This document shows positions 48,086 to 58,869 of a DNA stretch of 64,000 bases, in pieces. Origin of the DNA: Gliomastix tumulicola (taxonomy: Eukaryota > Ascomycota > Sordariomycetes > Hypocreales > Bionectriaceae); contig BCHX01000013.1 in NCBI GenBank assembly GCA_001599755.1, forward strand, positions 46,358 through 110,357, given 5' to 3'. The notes under the pieces are model-generated. The model saw nothing but the letters and a program-made list of their open reading frames with translations. It did no database searches and was not told where the DNA came from. Both the position numbers and the translations under genes were made by a program. Numbering within the stretch: position 1 is the stretch's first letter; each line of letters starts with the position of its first letter.

Positions 48086-48720
48086 GACCCCGGCTTTACC
48101 TCTGTCCACCGACCTCCTGCCTTGCATGAGCCGTGAACGTACTCGCTTTGTCCCCCTGCTAGTCCCTCCCTACCCCGGCAGCCCTATCTTGCCTCCAGAA
48201 AGATCCCCTGCACCGCCGTCTTGCCCTGCATAACCGCCTCTCCGTCGAGCCAATACCAACCCCCTCCACCACACGTCACCCACCGTACGTCCGCTGATCA
48301 CCACAATGTCCCCCTCCATGATCCCTCTCCCTTTAGCCACACCCACTCCGGCCTCCTCCCTCCCGGTCGTCCCTCGCTATATAGCCCTCCCGACGCCCCG
48401 CGTGTCTGTTTCCCCTTCCTCTGTAGACAGCCCTTTTTCACTCGTCATTCTTCATCATCCCCTTCTCCATCATCGCCCTCTTCGCCATCCCCTCACCTCT
48501 CACAGCATCCCGTCACCATTTGCCTCTCCCTCTCCACCCCTCTCGTCTGTTCCATTGCTGCTACAACGCCCTCCCACGAAAGCCAGCTCGCCTCCCTGCT
48601 CGTTCCCCTCACGCATGCACGCCTGTCCTGCCCGCCCCCTCCTACCGGAGGTATAGGGTAGTCCTGAAGGACACACCCGTTAGTCCGTCCGTCCGTCCGT
48701 CCCTGTCCTCCCATATGCTA
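48086..48720. repeat. Pyrimidine-rich low-complexity tract with (GTCC)5
   Basis: Strong C/T bias on the plus strand, ending in GTCCGTCCGTCCGTCCGTCC (48683-48702). Open frames here (for example 48221-48661) are Pro/Ser/His-rich by composition in more than one frame at once and are not believed. Confidence 0.7.
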
Positions 48721-49805
48721 TCTCAATTCTAATGCACATGCTAGCTATGCCGGGCCTGCCTGCACGACCACCTTTGCGCCTCACCGCTGGCTATGAGGAA
48801 GGCAGGTGTGTTCTGGGACAATGTCCGTACCAGGGTAGTTGACGCGCTGGGAGATTGAAGGCTCGCCGCGGTGGCTGGAAGAATGCTGCATGCGCCCCGC
48901 GCTATGGGTCCTAGCTCTCCCTCCCTGTTTCGGGGGCCCCTTAGGCTGCTGTTTCCAGTACGCTCTAAGGTACTCTCCCTCCTCCGTTCTGGTGCGCTTG
49001 GCAGCTGATCTCAGAAGGCGTTGTTGCCCAGCGGCCTGGCGGTCATTGCGACGAAGTGGGTTTCGGACATCAAGCGCCGGGAAGTGGCACACACGGAGAG
49101 GCTGTCGTGATGGCAGGCGTATGGCGCCATGGCTTCGGCGACCAGGACGCTCCCACTACGGAGTCCACCTCCAACCAATGCAGAGCACCGGTTGATGTTT
49201 TGGATCCAATTCGCCAGACCCACTTTCAACCTCCCAAGGCGGCGCGATAGCGCACCTCGGCATCATCGCATCCTTTCTCGCCTGGCTCCCCCCACGCCAG
49301 CTTCGCCCTCGTGTCGCGTCGGTCTGGCGCTTCGAACGCGGGCTGGCGGCACACGGCACGGTACCACGACGTGGCTTGGGAAAACAGGGATATCGGCAGG
49401 CAATCAGCAATCGGCACGTGACGCTCGACGCGTCGGGCTTGACCGCGGACGACCTACAAGGCTGCACTGTCACGTAGAATGAAGATGGAGGTGAGGGGCA
49501 TTGCTCTTTGGTCATTCGGTAGTGCGGTGCGTCGCCGCTGATGGGCGCCATCTTGTCCCTTTGCTAACAGACTCGAGAAGTCCGCCCTCCTGGCCGCCAA
49601 CAAGATGGATGTCGCCCCCCCCCCCAGGCTCTTTTCTTGGGCCAGCCGCGCCCCGAAGTGTCGTCGGCCCTGGATTCACCCCCTTGCCCGGCGAGGCTCT
49701 CTACGCAGTCTTCCTTCTTGTCAGGCGCAGCGTCACAGACTCGGCCAAGGAAGGGGCTTCATCTTGGGGAGACTCCTACGCCGAGCAAACTAGCCGCGGT
49801 CCCGT
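48721..49805. other. No supported gene
   Basis: GC-rich with many overlapping open frames on both strands and no motif. The N-terminal zinc-finger region of hAT relic 4 could lie at its right end but was not recognised. Confidence 0.4.
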
Positions 49806-51720
49806 TTGAGCTCTTCCACGACGAGCCTCGGAAAGGCACGTCTCCCAGGACGGATGGCGCCCAAGGTTGCCTGGTGGTGGGTGAAAGGCTTTCGTTCGAG
49901 GCTCAAGAGTAACAGCAACTCTGGCAGGCCTGCCGTCTGTACGCGCGGAAGAGTGGCCGGACGGTCTCGCCCTTCTCGTACGAACCGAACGGCAGTGCCG
50001 ATAGTATCAAGCCTCTGCGGGACATCCATGAGATCAAGGCAAGTAGTGGACCCCTCCCCTCTGATCTGCTCTGTCCTACTTGTATGGGACCCGGGAAGGC
50101 GGGAGGCGACACCGCCCAGCCGCACCAAGACTCTGACAGAGCATTTTGGAGGGACTGCAGCGCCAGTCGACCGGCGTCTCTTTCCCACTCTCCTGGCGAG
50201 GCTCCAACTCGGCGCATTCGAGGCGCTCCTTGTCGAATTGGTGTTGCAAATGGTATGAGTGAGTGGATTGCATTCTTGTGTTGTTGCTATTGTTACCTGC
50301 CAATGGTCTGGGCATTGTCCTCCTTAAGTACTGCTTCCTCTGTGGGTCAGCCAGTCTCACTTGGGTGCCCCTGTTGATCCTCTGACGTAACTAGCTTCAT
50401 GCTCCAACACGAATCGATAACACACGGCAACCTCCCTTTCCGGCTCGTTGAGAGCGAGCGCCTCCGCCGATTGATCGGATCCGTCAACCGGGTGTCCAAA
50501 GACAGGACGCCATCTCCCGCGGCTACCGATCTCGACTGCGACCCATCTACGGTGGGGAGAAAGGAGCGGTGACAGAACACATGAGAGCCGCCCGTGGCAA
50601 GATCGACCTCACTTTGGACAGGATACCGAATGCGACCTCGGCTTTCTTCCCGGGGAAACGCTTCCCGCCGACAGACCCGAGCGATGGCGGAGGGGGGGCC
50701 CGATTGGCGGCCTGCATCAACTCAACGAAGCAATATGGAGATCCCCACAGCATGTACGGTACCTCTTAGCGTGGCAAGAAGAAGACCTCGAGAGCGGCGT
50801 CCTCGAGCCCATGGACCCAGAGACCGACAAGAAGCGAGTGTCGCTGAGGCCCGTCGCCACCAGCGAAACTCGATGGAACTCTGCCCACCGAATGATGGCC
50901 CGCGCACTGCGTCTTCGTAGGCACTTCCATCGACTTGTCGAAAAGGCGGAGCGGGCGTGGGAAAGAAGCGAGGGAAAGCAGACAAAATATCCTATGCTTG
51001 AAAAGAAACGGCGTGAAGGAGCCTGGGACGTGGTGGAGGTTTGTATTCAGGTCTGGTGGCCGTTGGATGAAGTCTCGGTTCGTCAGCAAGGCAAGCCAAA
51101 GACTGGCGATGATGGCTACACCAGCACCGGCTCTTGCTGTGAGTACTTTCCTTCCTTGGGTACCTCTCGACGCATGTAGAGGAGCTGAAGTAGAGCCACG
51201 ACGTCCCAGACAGCTGGGGAATAGGCAGCGCTGATATGGCCACGACGCATGTCGGCCTTGGGTGGATGAAGCTCGACGAATGTGATGTTCGACTCTGAGC
51301 TATCGCGTCTATCGGTGCTACAGCCCTCCACCCTTGCTTTCGGTGGTCGGCGCTTCAGTACCGCTGGAGGGAGACGCAGACGCCAAGCAGTGGAAGGATG
51401 ACTACTCGACGAGACTTGCCAGGCTGTGGAGGGGGCAATACGCTCCTGTCACAATCACGCGGCCAACGCAAAAGGGCGCATACTGCTGGCGTGGTGGGTT
51501 TCATTCGCCTATACGCCCGGCACTCGCGGAGTGGGAGCGCTCTCTCCAGTCCTTTCTCCAGCCAACGGCAAGTACCAATTCAGGTCCCATTTCCCGGTGG
51601 CACGAGCACGGAACGGAGTATCCGAACCTTACTCGGACGGCCACTGCTATGCTGTATACCCCCACAATGCCGGCGGAGACCGAACTGTCGTTGAGCCGTG
51701 CAGGGAAGATGGTATCGCCG
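49806..51720 (+). pseudogene. hAT transposase relic 4, split by a solo LTR
   Basis: Plus strand. The first frame ends RLQLGAFEALLVE and is interrupted at 50239 by a 171-bp LTR; beyond it the same frame resumes with SITHGNLPFRLVESERLRRL (50413 onward), the region after the BED finger. Then GKIDLTLDRIP (about 50590-50620) corresponds to the first catalytic segment. A large part including the histidine motif is absent. SETRWNSAHRMMARALRLRR follows (about 50863-50920), then LGWMKLDE and ALHPCFRW with in-frame stops (about 51190 and 51295). The dimerisation-like end is RWHEHGTEYPNLTRTATAML with AETELSLSRAG (to about 51710). The order is right for hAT; stops, frameshifts and the gap show it is dead. 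Confidence 0.7.
50234..50414 (-). mobile_element. Solo LTR family copy B (171 bp) nested in hAT relic 4
   Basis: The LTR is 50239-50409 with TG/CA ends (plus strand TGGTGTTGC ... GCTCCAACA). It is flanked by a perfect 5-bp duplication, CGAAT at 50234-50238 and 50410-50414. It has the same length and orientation as 30422-30592 and high similarity to it. Removing the LTR and one CGAAT restores the hAT reading frame, so the insertion history is clear. Confidence 0.88.
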
Positions 51721-52556
51721 TGACGACCTCCAAACAACCAACTCCAGTCCAACCGGACCATACTTGACCGAACCGTACTCGACCGGATGTCCATCCCACT
51801 GCGAAGGGGGGGAGGGGGGGCAGTAGAGTTGAATTGATTGATGACGTCCTCTGCCGAGACCAGCCGCCCTCCGGGAGGGGAGCGAGAGAAGGGCGAAAGG
51901 CCTGCCCTCCGGAGGGTGGTGGAAAGGCCGGGGTTTGCTCCGCTCGATAGAGTGAGCGGTCGTTGATGGCCTCGTACCGGCGATTAGGCGAGGGCGTTTC
52001 TCAAGGCGGGTTGTAGTGGGCGGCCAACGCAACAGGTTCTTGTTCCTTAGCGATGCAATCGGGAAGCTCATGCTTAGGCTCATCCAGAGGCCGGTCACAG
52101 GGCCCGAAGGAGGGAGATGATGCCTCTCTGGCTATCTGTATATGGGTCTACATGGTTATATATATATATGGTCATACACGTACATATCCACGGGGTGAGG
52201 AGGCATGGGAGGCGAATGGAGCGGATAGACAAGGTGCTCCTCAGTTAGAGGGGGATCGCTCGACGTACGTAGTTGCGGCTAGGGCTGTCCGAACTAGGGT
52301 CGCGGGACAAGGATAGGGGCGGACTTGACGGCAGTCAGCCTACGCATCGAATCGGAAGGCTGCCTACATGAAGGTACTGGTAAAGACACTCATAGACACG
52401 GTAGACCTGACATTGGCCGTCGGGGGGCATGCCGGGGGCAAGGCCGGTAGGCGTTGTGGGCGGAAGGATGTGGCGCGCCGACCTCGAGGCCGGGCCGGGC
52501 CGACAGGCAGGCGGTAGAGGTTTGCGTGTCTTGCGCCTGGAGCGTAGTGTTTACGT
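51721..52556. other. No supported gene
   Basis: GC-normal spacer between hAT relics 4 and 5. A short ATATATAT run lies near 52157-52168. Nothing else recognised. Confidence 0.45.
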
Positions 52557-52559
52557 GGC

Positions 52560-52659
52560 TGTATGTATGTATGTATGTATGTATGTATATATGTATGTAT
52601 GTATATATGTATGTATGTTGTATGTATGTATGTATGTTTGTATGTTTGTATGTATATAC
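52560..52659. repeat. (TATG)n microsatellite
   Basis: About 100 bp of slightly interrupted TATG/GTAT repeat with TATATG and GTTTG variants. Confidence 0.95.
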
Positions 52660-52721
52660 GTTTCTGTGTGGGAGTAGGGGAATGAATGAATGAAGTTGAT
52701 CACGCCCGGGAGGCAGGGTTC

Positions 52722-52802
52722 GTAATCGATCGTATAGATCGACCACGAGCCCGAATCGATCGATCGTCACCTTCAATCGATCGATCGACGATCAAATCGA
52801 TT
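52722..52802. repeat. AATCGATCGATCG cluster
   Basis: Four or more copies of AATCGATCG(ATCG), a self-complementary word, within 80 bp immediately downstream of hAT relic 5. It may be subterminal to that element; no partner was found at its other end. Confidence 0.7.
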
Positions 52803-54298
52803 CCTCCTAGTCTTCGTTGTCCCTTTCGTCCCTAGTCCTGCCCACCGATTGAAGAACTTGCCTCCAATTATCCCCTTCAAGCAGATTTAGAGGCAGATCC
52901 GGCTGATAGATTCCAGCCTTGCTCCAGGAACGAAGGCACTGCGCCATTGCCACCACGTGCCGCCGGAGACGGCTTCTGATCGGCGTGATCATCATCCCGT
53001 TGACGTTTCTGTCGGTGGCTGCCGTTTGCTTTGTGGCCCGTCTGCCTCAGGGCCAGTCAACGAACGGCTGAAAGCTAGGCGACGCTCAATGTAGTCTAGA
53101 CCGCCCGAAGTCGCCGTTGCCACGCAAGGCCCGGCCTCTGCCTTCTGGGATTTGTCCTTATACTTCTCTTTCCAGGCAGCCGTTATGCTCCTATGGTATT
53201 TGTCCTTCCACTCCGAGGTCTGGTGCGCCGGGAGTTGATTCCAGAGCCGCTCTAGAGCCTGCCATTTCTTGCAGGGGTGGAACACAACAGCAGCCACATA
53301 CGCGGTGGAGTTCAGCTTGCCATAGTAGTGGTTCAGCTTCTTCCATCCAAGTTTGATGTACACCTTCAAAAGCCTCCGGGTTTTTGTGTCTATCTCGTCG
53401 AACAGCCGGACTTCTTCCATCATCTGGTCGTCATTCTCCTCAATGATCACGCCTTGGACCGCTAGCTCAAGGTGATCAAGTAGCATCTCTATCACCTGGA
53501 AATACTCGTCGAACCCCCCTGAAGTAGAGCGTCCGCTGGCAATTCCCTCGCCCTGGAGTTGTTTTGAGGCGACTTTGAACGGTTGGAGAATCTTCTGAAG
53601 AGCAGCGACGACCTTCCATTCTTCGGTAGACAATCTTTCTTTTAGAATTGCCGGTTTGTCCTGCTCTCTGCCGCCTTGGCTGACCCAGCGTTCCTCGATA
53701 ATTGACATCAGCCTGTTTAAGGCTGTACGTTTTAGGAGGGCCCGCGATGCCATCGCTTCATCGGACTGCCAGCGGGTGCAGACGTTCTGGACCCACGTGA
53801 GAACTGACTCGGCGGGGGCGGTCTGCCGTTGCGCTTCATAGAAATCTTCGAGAAGCTGGCTGCTCGTGCGAAGCGCGATGCCAATGTTATGGAGTTTTCC
53901 GAATGGCCCGAACTTGCGGTATTTGTCCACCCCCTCCGCGTTTATGGTCTGGGGGGGCGGGATACTGATCCTGGTTCATCCCGGCGACTTCTTCGACGTC
54001 TCCACCCACGCTCAGCTCACGGGTGTCGTCCTCCTCCTCCACGGGTAACAGGTCGATGGCGTCGAGCAACTGCTGCTGCTCATCTTCTTCGGTCATGAAG
54101 TCCTTATCACCCCAGTGGGCGAGAAGCTCGTCGAAATCATTCCCCTTGCTCCCATACATCATGGCGCGAACTACCAAATTCAGAAAGTGAGGGGCGCAGC
54201 GGATCCGACGCTCATCCTTATCGAAGCCAAACGCTGCTGCGAGCGCTTCCATCGCTGTATCGTTGTTGGTGGCGTTGTCGAGCGTGCAATAGCCGATG

Positions 54299-54366
54299 CT
54301 GAGGACAGGATACAATCAGTAGTCATTACCCTTGCAACGTTTGGGTCGGTACCCGCGTCATAATAC
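54299..54366 (-). other. Intron 2 of hAT relic 5 (68 bp)
   Basis: Coding-strand donor GTATTA, branch-like TGACTAC, acceptor CCTCAG. Splicing joins FGLQN(S) to IGYCTLDNATNND in frame. Confidence 0.85.
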
Positions 54367-54914
54367 CTGTTTTGAAGACCAAATGTACAGATCGTATCCG
54401 CCACCTCGTCCGCGAGCGCCTCCCCGGTGTGCCGCTTCTGGAGGGCCGGTAACGCCAAAAGAAGTCTCCATTGTCTCCAATCTCGGTCGATGAAGTGCGC
54501 ATTAATACCGAGGAACGACGAATTCTGTCGGGAAGTCCAGCCATCGAATGTGAAATGGACCATGCTCCTGGCCCCTTGGAGAAGCTCGCGAAGCGGGTCG
54601 ACAGCGCGGCGGTACTCATGGAGCAGCATGTTCACGAGAGTCCTGTCCCCCGGTATCTGCCTCTCTTGCAGAGACGGGTTATTGTAGAGAAGCAGCCTCC
54701 TGAAACGTTCCGAGTTGACTAGGTGGAAGGGAAGATTATGATATGTAAGCCAATCCAGCAGGAGCAATCGATTCATCTTCGGATCAAATAGGGTATGTAA
54801 GTGGCCGAGAAGGGTTTGGTCTCGAGGGTTCATTGGATCGGCACGGAGCATGTTGAGTAGATTTCGCTCCGCGCCCCTGCTTCCGGCAGCAGAGCCCGGG
54901 AATCGAGAGGGTGG

Positions 54915-54976
54915 CTGATAAGTTAGCGGCCGTGGTCAAAGGAGGCAAACACCGTACGCGGAGGAGTGGTACAAAC
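54915..54976 (-). other. Intron 1 of hAT relic 5 (62 bp)
   Basis: Coding-strand donor GTTTGT, branch GCTAACTT, acceptor ATCAG. Phase 0 on both sides, joining EHRVM to PPSRFPGSAAG and on to the downstream hAT frame. Confidence 0.75.
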
Positions 54977-55126
54977 CATGACCCTGTGCTCCTTTGTTAG
55001 ATGTCGAACGATGCCTCCGCCGGTCGAGGCTATGAAGACGTACTCCGTCGTTTTTGGCCTGTTCCGGGTGAAGCATCTCTCACAAATCCAGACGATCTTG
55101 CTGGGTCGTGGCCTGTTGTCCTTCAT

Positions 55127-55760
55127 TCTGAATCCAAATTGCCACCACCAGGTTCACTCTCGAGAAGGGTCATGACCTATCGTAAGGCCGGGAAACTATC
55201 TGAACCTGTCAGTCGTCCAAGCACCATAATCAGGAAATCTAACCACCATCTACTTAGCCACACACGAATTGACTGAGGACTCCCGAGGCGGCGGCGTGGA
55301 GGATGCAGCTTCCGTATCCTCATCGAACAAGTCCATGGCGGCGAGAACAGCAGGCAGAGGACGGAGGGAGATGCAAAACAACCGCGGTGCAGGCTGTAGC
55401 CGACCAGATCATTTTGGACAACCGATGGTCAAGGAGATGGGACGTGACGCCCTTTCAAGTGGCAACGTGCATAGAGAGTCTTCGGGGCGGGCTATGCGCT
55501 AAATGGGCTGTGAGTCACTGGATGCGCTGGGAGGGCCCCTTGAAATGGGCCACAGCGTGCTGCTCACGCGTCGCGCCGGGCTGTGGAATGCCATGATTTC
55601 GAACAGGCGTGTCAGGCCAACGAATCGTCGCCCAGGAGTGCCCCTGACAGGGCTACCCTAGACAGTTTCTCCCAGTGTTCAGGATTCTACAGTATCTGCA
55701 GCAGAAGCCTGGCCTGGCCGCTCGAAGTGTATGTGTGCATGTGTGTGTGTGTGTGCCTAG
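55127..55760. other. No supported gene; (GT)n at 55741-55755
   Basis: Upstream side of hAT relic 5. A 97-codon plus-strand frame (55303-55596) has no recognisable motif. A short GT dinucleotide run ends the segment. Confidence 0.45.
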
Positions 55761-56384
55761 ATGCCTATCTACAGGGCCCCAAGTGGCCACGCCGTACGAG
55801 CCTCTCTATACGGTGAGGGAACGACAGGTTCCCCGACGGTAGGCAGGCGGCGGCGAAGGGGGGCAGGCGACCAAGGCTGGTGGCAGCGGAGCGTAGGCTT
55901 GCATTGTTTGCATCTTGTTGGCTGACACTGGGGTAAGGCCCCCCCCGGCGGCCGAAACGTGCGGACGGGCACATGCGGCAGGAGAGACGGGTGGACACAA
56001 CAGGTGGTTGTAGGTTCGGGTTTTGGGCCCCGTTTCTCTCCCCTGGGAGGTGTTGGTGGATGGCGGGGGAGGTCGTTGGTGGCGGAGGTCATTGGTGGCG
56101 GAGGCGTCGGGCAGTAGTGACCACCAGGGTGCGAAGATGGACAAAGTCAGGGCCAAGGCACGCAGCGCCGACGTTGCCGTGACGGCTCTGTAGGCGTCCA
56201 GGGCTGTGGCCGGGTGTGGTCCGGGGTCTCTCAGGCGGAGAGGTCAGGATGGCGAGCGAGGGGGGTGCAGGGTGCGCGTAGTGCATGATGGGGGCGAGCT
56301 AGGACTTGGCGGTCGGTTTGGGCTGAGAAGGGGCGGGGCTAGGTAGCAGGAAGGCAACAGGGGCCAAGGCAGAAGCGGGCAGAG
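55761..56384. repeat. Purine-rich, G-biased low-complexity flank of array 2
   Basis: Plus strand biased to G/A, including GGTGGCGGAGGTC-type near repeats at about 56068-56105. Open frames (Pro/Arg-rich antisense) are composition artefacts. Its strand bias is the mirror image of the pyrimidine-rich flank of array 1. Confidence 0.55.
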
Positions 56385-57160
56385 GCAAGCCAGGGTCCAT
56401 ATGAGGCGAGCCAGGGTCAATCAAGTCAAGGCACAAGGCAGCAGAGCTAGACCAGGGCCCATGTAGCGCACGGCACTAGTCGACGAAGCTAGACTAGGAC
56501 CCATGCATAGACTGACTAAGCTAGGCCAGGCCCATGCAAGGCCAGATGCCGGTGCACTGAGCTAAGCCAGGGTCCTTGCACTGGTCAGCTAAGCTAAGCC
56601 AGGGCTCCTGTAAGTCATGGCTATAGTAAACCAAGCTAGACCAAGGCCCATGCACTCATCAAGTGAGCTAGACCAGGGTCCCTGCTAGCCAGAGGCACTA
56701 AATGATCACACTAGGCCAGGGTCCTTGCTCGCGAACCCACTGGCCGAGTACGCTAAGCTAGAGTCCATGTAAGGCTAGGACGCTCGGCAGCTAAGCTAAG
56801 CAAGGGGCCCATGTAAGTCCACGCACCGACCGACCGAGCTAGACAAGGACCCTTGCTGGGGAAACGTCCTAGTCTACTAAGCTAGGCTAGGGCCCATGTA
56901 AGCCAAGACGCCGGTCAATTGAGCTAAACCGGGGCCCATGCAAGCCATCACATTAGACGACGGGGCTAAGATACTAGGGGAGCGAGCTAGATCAGGGCCC
57001 CTGCCCAGGATAACCGGGCTATATTAGGGCCCCTGCACGGCAAAAGCCCTAGTTTATCAAGCTAGGCCAGGACCCATGCAAGCCACAACACTAGATGGCT
57101 AGACTAGGTCAGGGCCCTTGTCAGCATAGAAACTAGTCACTTGAGCTAGGCTAGGGTCCG
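56385..57160. repeat. GC-rich minisatellite array 2, ~40-42-bp unit
   Basis: About 19 units with core GCTAGACCAGGGCCCATGCA and variants, starting near 56388, 56409, 56447, 56487, 56519, 56560, 56594, 56635, 56669, 56711, 56751, 56793, 56837, 56880, 56921, 56985, 57018, 57060, 57103 and 57144. All are in one orientation. The last ~170 bp match 47816-47992 of array 1 almost unit for unit, including GCACGGCAAAAG and AGAAACTAGTC. Confidence 0.9.
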
Positions 57161-57671
57161 GGAGAGGGGGAACGACGTCTAGGCAGGGGCTGAAATCCAA
57201 CCCAATGACGTGAGTGGGTAACAATTCCTCCGCCCGGCTTTTTAGTATTTTGTACAGGCCATGGGTAAAGCGGGGGAGCAAGCCTAGCGCAGGGGTAGAG
57301 CGAGCACACTATCGCCAAAGACGGCAGCATAGAACGTAGCGGCAGCAATCCAAACGGCGTGAAACGGCGAACTAATTCTTGCTCCTGTTGGTGGCACCCC
57401 AGTATCGCATCGTTCTCTGGGCCTGGCTGATGCAGCGTGGTGACAATGATGGTGTAGGGGTGGTATCCCTAGGCGTTGTTCTCTTTGCGTACCCTCGCCC
57501 TTGTCCACCGCCTCGTCTGCACTCGGCGAGCCATGTCACCTCCCTAGATCGCGGCATGACTGACGTAACCGAACGCCTGGGAGATTTAAGTAACGGTGTC
57601 CCCGACATCTGACTAGGGAGCTCAGCATCCCCCAGTACACATACCGTGACACGGCGCCCACCCCACACCTA
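57161..57671. other. Region upstream of the 57672 gene
   Basis: GC-normal spacer from the end of array 2 to the start codon; presumed promoter and leader. No clear TATA box. No convincing coding sequence on either strand. Confidence 0.45.
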
Positions 57672-58869
57672 ATGGCAGACCAAAGCCTACAGTTCCCGGC
57701 AAAACAACGGCTCCGCGACGCCGCTGAGCCCTGTAGCGATACAGAGAATCAGGTTGACATGCAGTCTGATCTTGCTGCGCTTAATACAATCGGTACGTGA
57801 AAGGGACAGCGCGGCCAAGGGGCTATGGGGACTAACAAATGGTGCAGCCCAGAACCCAGAGGACAAAGCTGATTTGCAGGGCTTGCAGGGCAGTCTGGAT
57901 GAAGGACCCATCCAATCTAGGAAGCGTGTGAAAGTGGAGGAAGATGGGCTGGCTGGGTCAGGAAAGAAGAGGTTGAAGGGCGATATATCAAGCACACTAA
58001 GGGACCCAACATCTGCCCCTAGCCGGCCGGACGACGCGGGCAGGATCCAGTCGGACGTGGCCGCGCCCACGGAAGCGGCAGTGTCAACGCCTTCATCGAC
58101 GGACATAGCGCTGGCTGAGACTCAGCCCACAGAGGCTGATGGATCTGTGGGGTCCGCTGATGACTGTCCTTCGTTTATCAGCCCTCCTCCTTGTCTAGAG
58201 GACCTTTTTGGTTCCGTCGTCATATCCAAGATGATGCCAGTCATACAAAGTAGTATACTGAACTGTGCGGATCTTAGTGGAACACTTGGCCTGTTCTCGT
58301 CCGAGACGATCAATATCACGGAGCCGACCGGGCCAGATGAGATTCAAGAGTTTGTCGAAGACCTTTTCAAGGAAAGCTGGGAAGAGGCCTTGACAAAGAT
58401 CGTGCAGATCCGAGCCCTTGGCGCGGCGAGTGAAATCCGAATTCGCTACCGGGAGGCTTTCTATTGGAAGTTGATAAAGATATTGGCAAACGAGCTCAGT
58501 TTAAGCCAACCGCCAACACCAGGGCCACCACTGGCTGAGTTCACTGTATCAGAGGAGATTGCTGCACACTGGCTCATAGCCCACCTTGGCTATACGACGG
58601 GCCCCTCTCTTGACCTTTGCACGCTCTGGAAGAGGCTGCACGAGATGCGAGTGGCGGGCGTTAAGTTACTGCTCGCATATCGCACAGAAGATCTGGACCA
58701 TCTCTGCACGTCATGGTCCGAGAGAGTCCCGTTGTGGGAGGTGATGCTCGAATTCGAAAAGGTGTACTTGCCAGACTTTCTTCGCATTGAGGGCCAGGCT
58801 GTGACGGAGAGGTCCAGCATCATTGCCACCCTGAACCGGAAGTTTCGCGAGGAACGCCTGATTGGGTAG
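57672..58869 (+). CDS. Unrecognised 380-aa protein with basic nuclear-localisation-like stretch
   Basis: Two exons, 57672-57792 and 57848-58869, giving 380 residues. The start ATG at 57672 (MADQSLQFPAKQRLRD) is chosen because the intron (donor GTACGT, branch GACTAACA, acceptor GTGCAG) joins it in frame to AQNPEDKADL; the later ATG at 57754 lies antisense to this logic, reading through the intron. Residues ~60-85 contain RKRVKV and KKRLKGD, a bipartite-like basic signal. Residues ~85-145 are Pro/Ser/Thr/Ala-rich and probably disordered. From ~150 the protein looks globular and helical (for example WEEALTKIVQIRALG, FYWKLIKILANEL, LCTLWKRLHEMRVAGVKLLL). No catalytic motif, membrane segment or signal peptide is seen. 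It is intact between minisatellite array 2 and transposon debris. A nuclear role is inferred from the basic stretch only. Confidence 0.75.
57793..57847 (+). other. Intron of the 380-aa gene (55 bp)
   Basis: GTACGT donor, GACTAACA branch site, GTGCAG acceptor; phase 1 on both sides. Confidence 0.88.

Larger units (their letters stand above)
52807..55126 (-). pseudogene. hAT transposase relic 5 (near complete, two introns)
   Basis: Minus strand. Exon 1 (55126-54977) has a BED finger: C-x2-C in WICERCF and H-x5-H in VRHLTKEH. Exon 2 (54914-54367) carries LPFHLVNSERFRRLLLY, then MVHFTFDGWTSRQNSSFLGI. Exon 3 (from 54298) begins SIGYCTLDNATNNDTAME with the catalytic DNAT motif and CAPHFLNLVV. KFGPFGKLHNI, NVCTRWQSDEAM, the ILQPFKVASKQLQ region and LGWKKLNHYYGKLNSTAYVA follow. 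Two lesions are visible. A one-base frame change coincides with the G7 run at 53951-53957. Near 52990 the protein jumps from PPTETSTG into a C-terminal tail (RRHVVAMAQCLRSWSKAGIY), so the core of the dimerisation domain is missing. Splice phases of both introns agree, so most of the gene is young-looking. Confidence 0.85.

Noticed and set aside
48221..48661. 146-codon Pro/Ser-rich open frame
   Set aside because: Lies in a pyrimidine-rich low-complexity tract where another frame is open at the same place; composition alone explains it.
55769..56156. Pro/Arg-rich antisense frames
   Set aside because: G-biased low-complexity DNA; no protein features.
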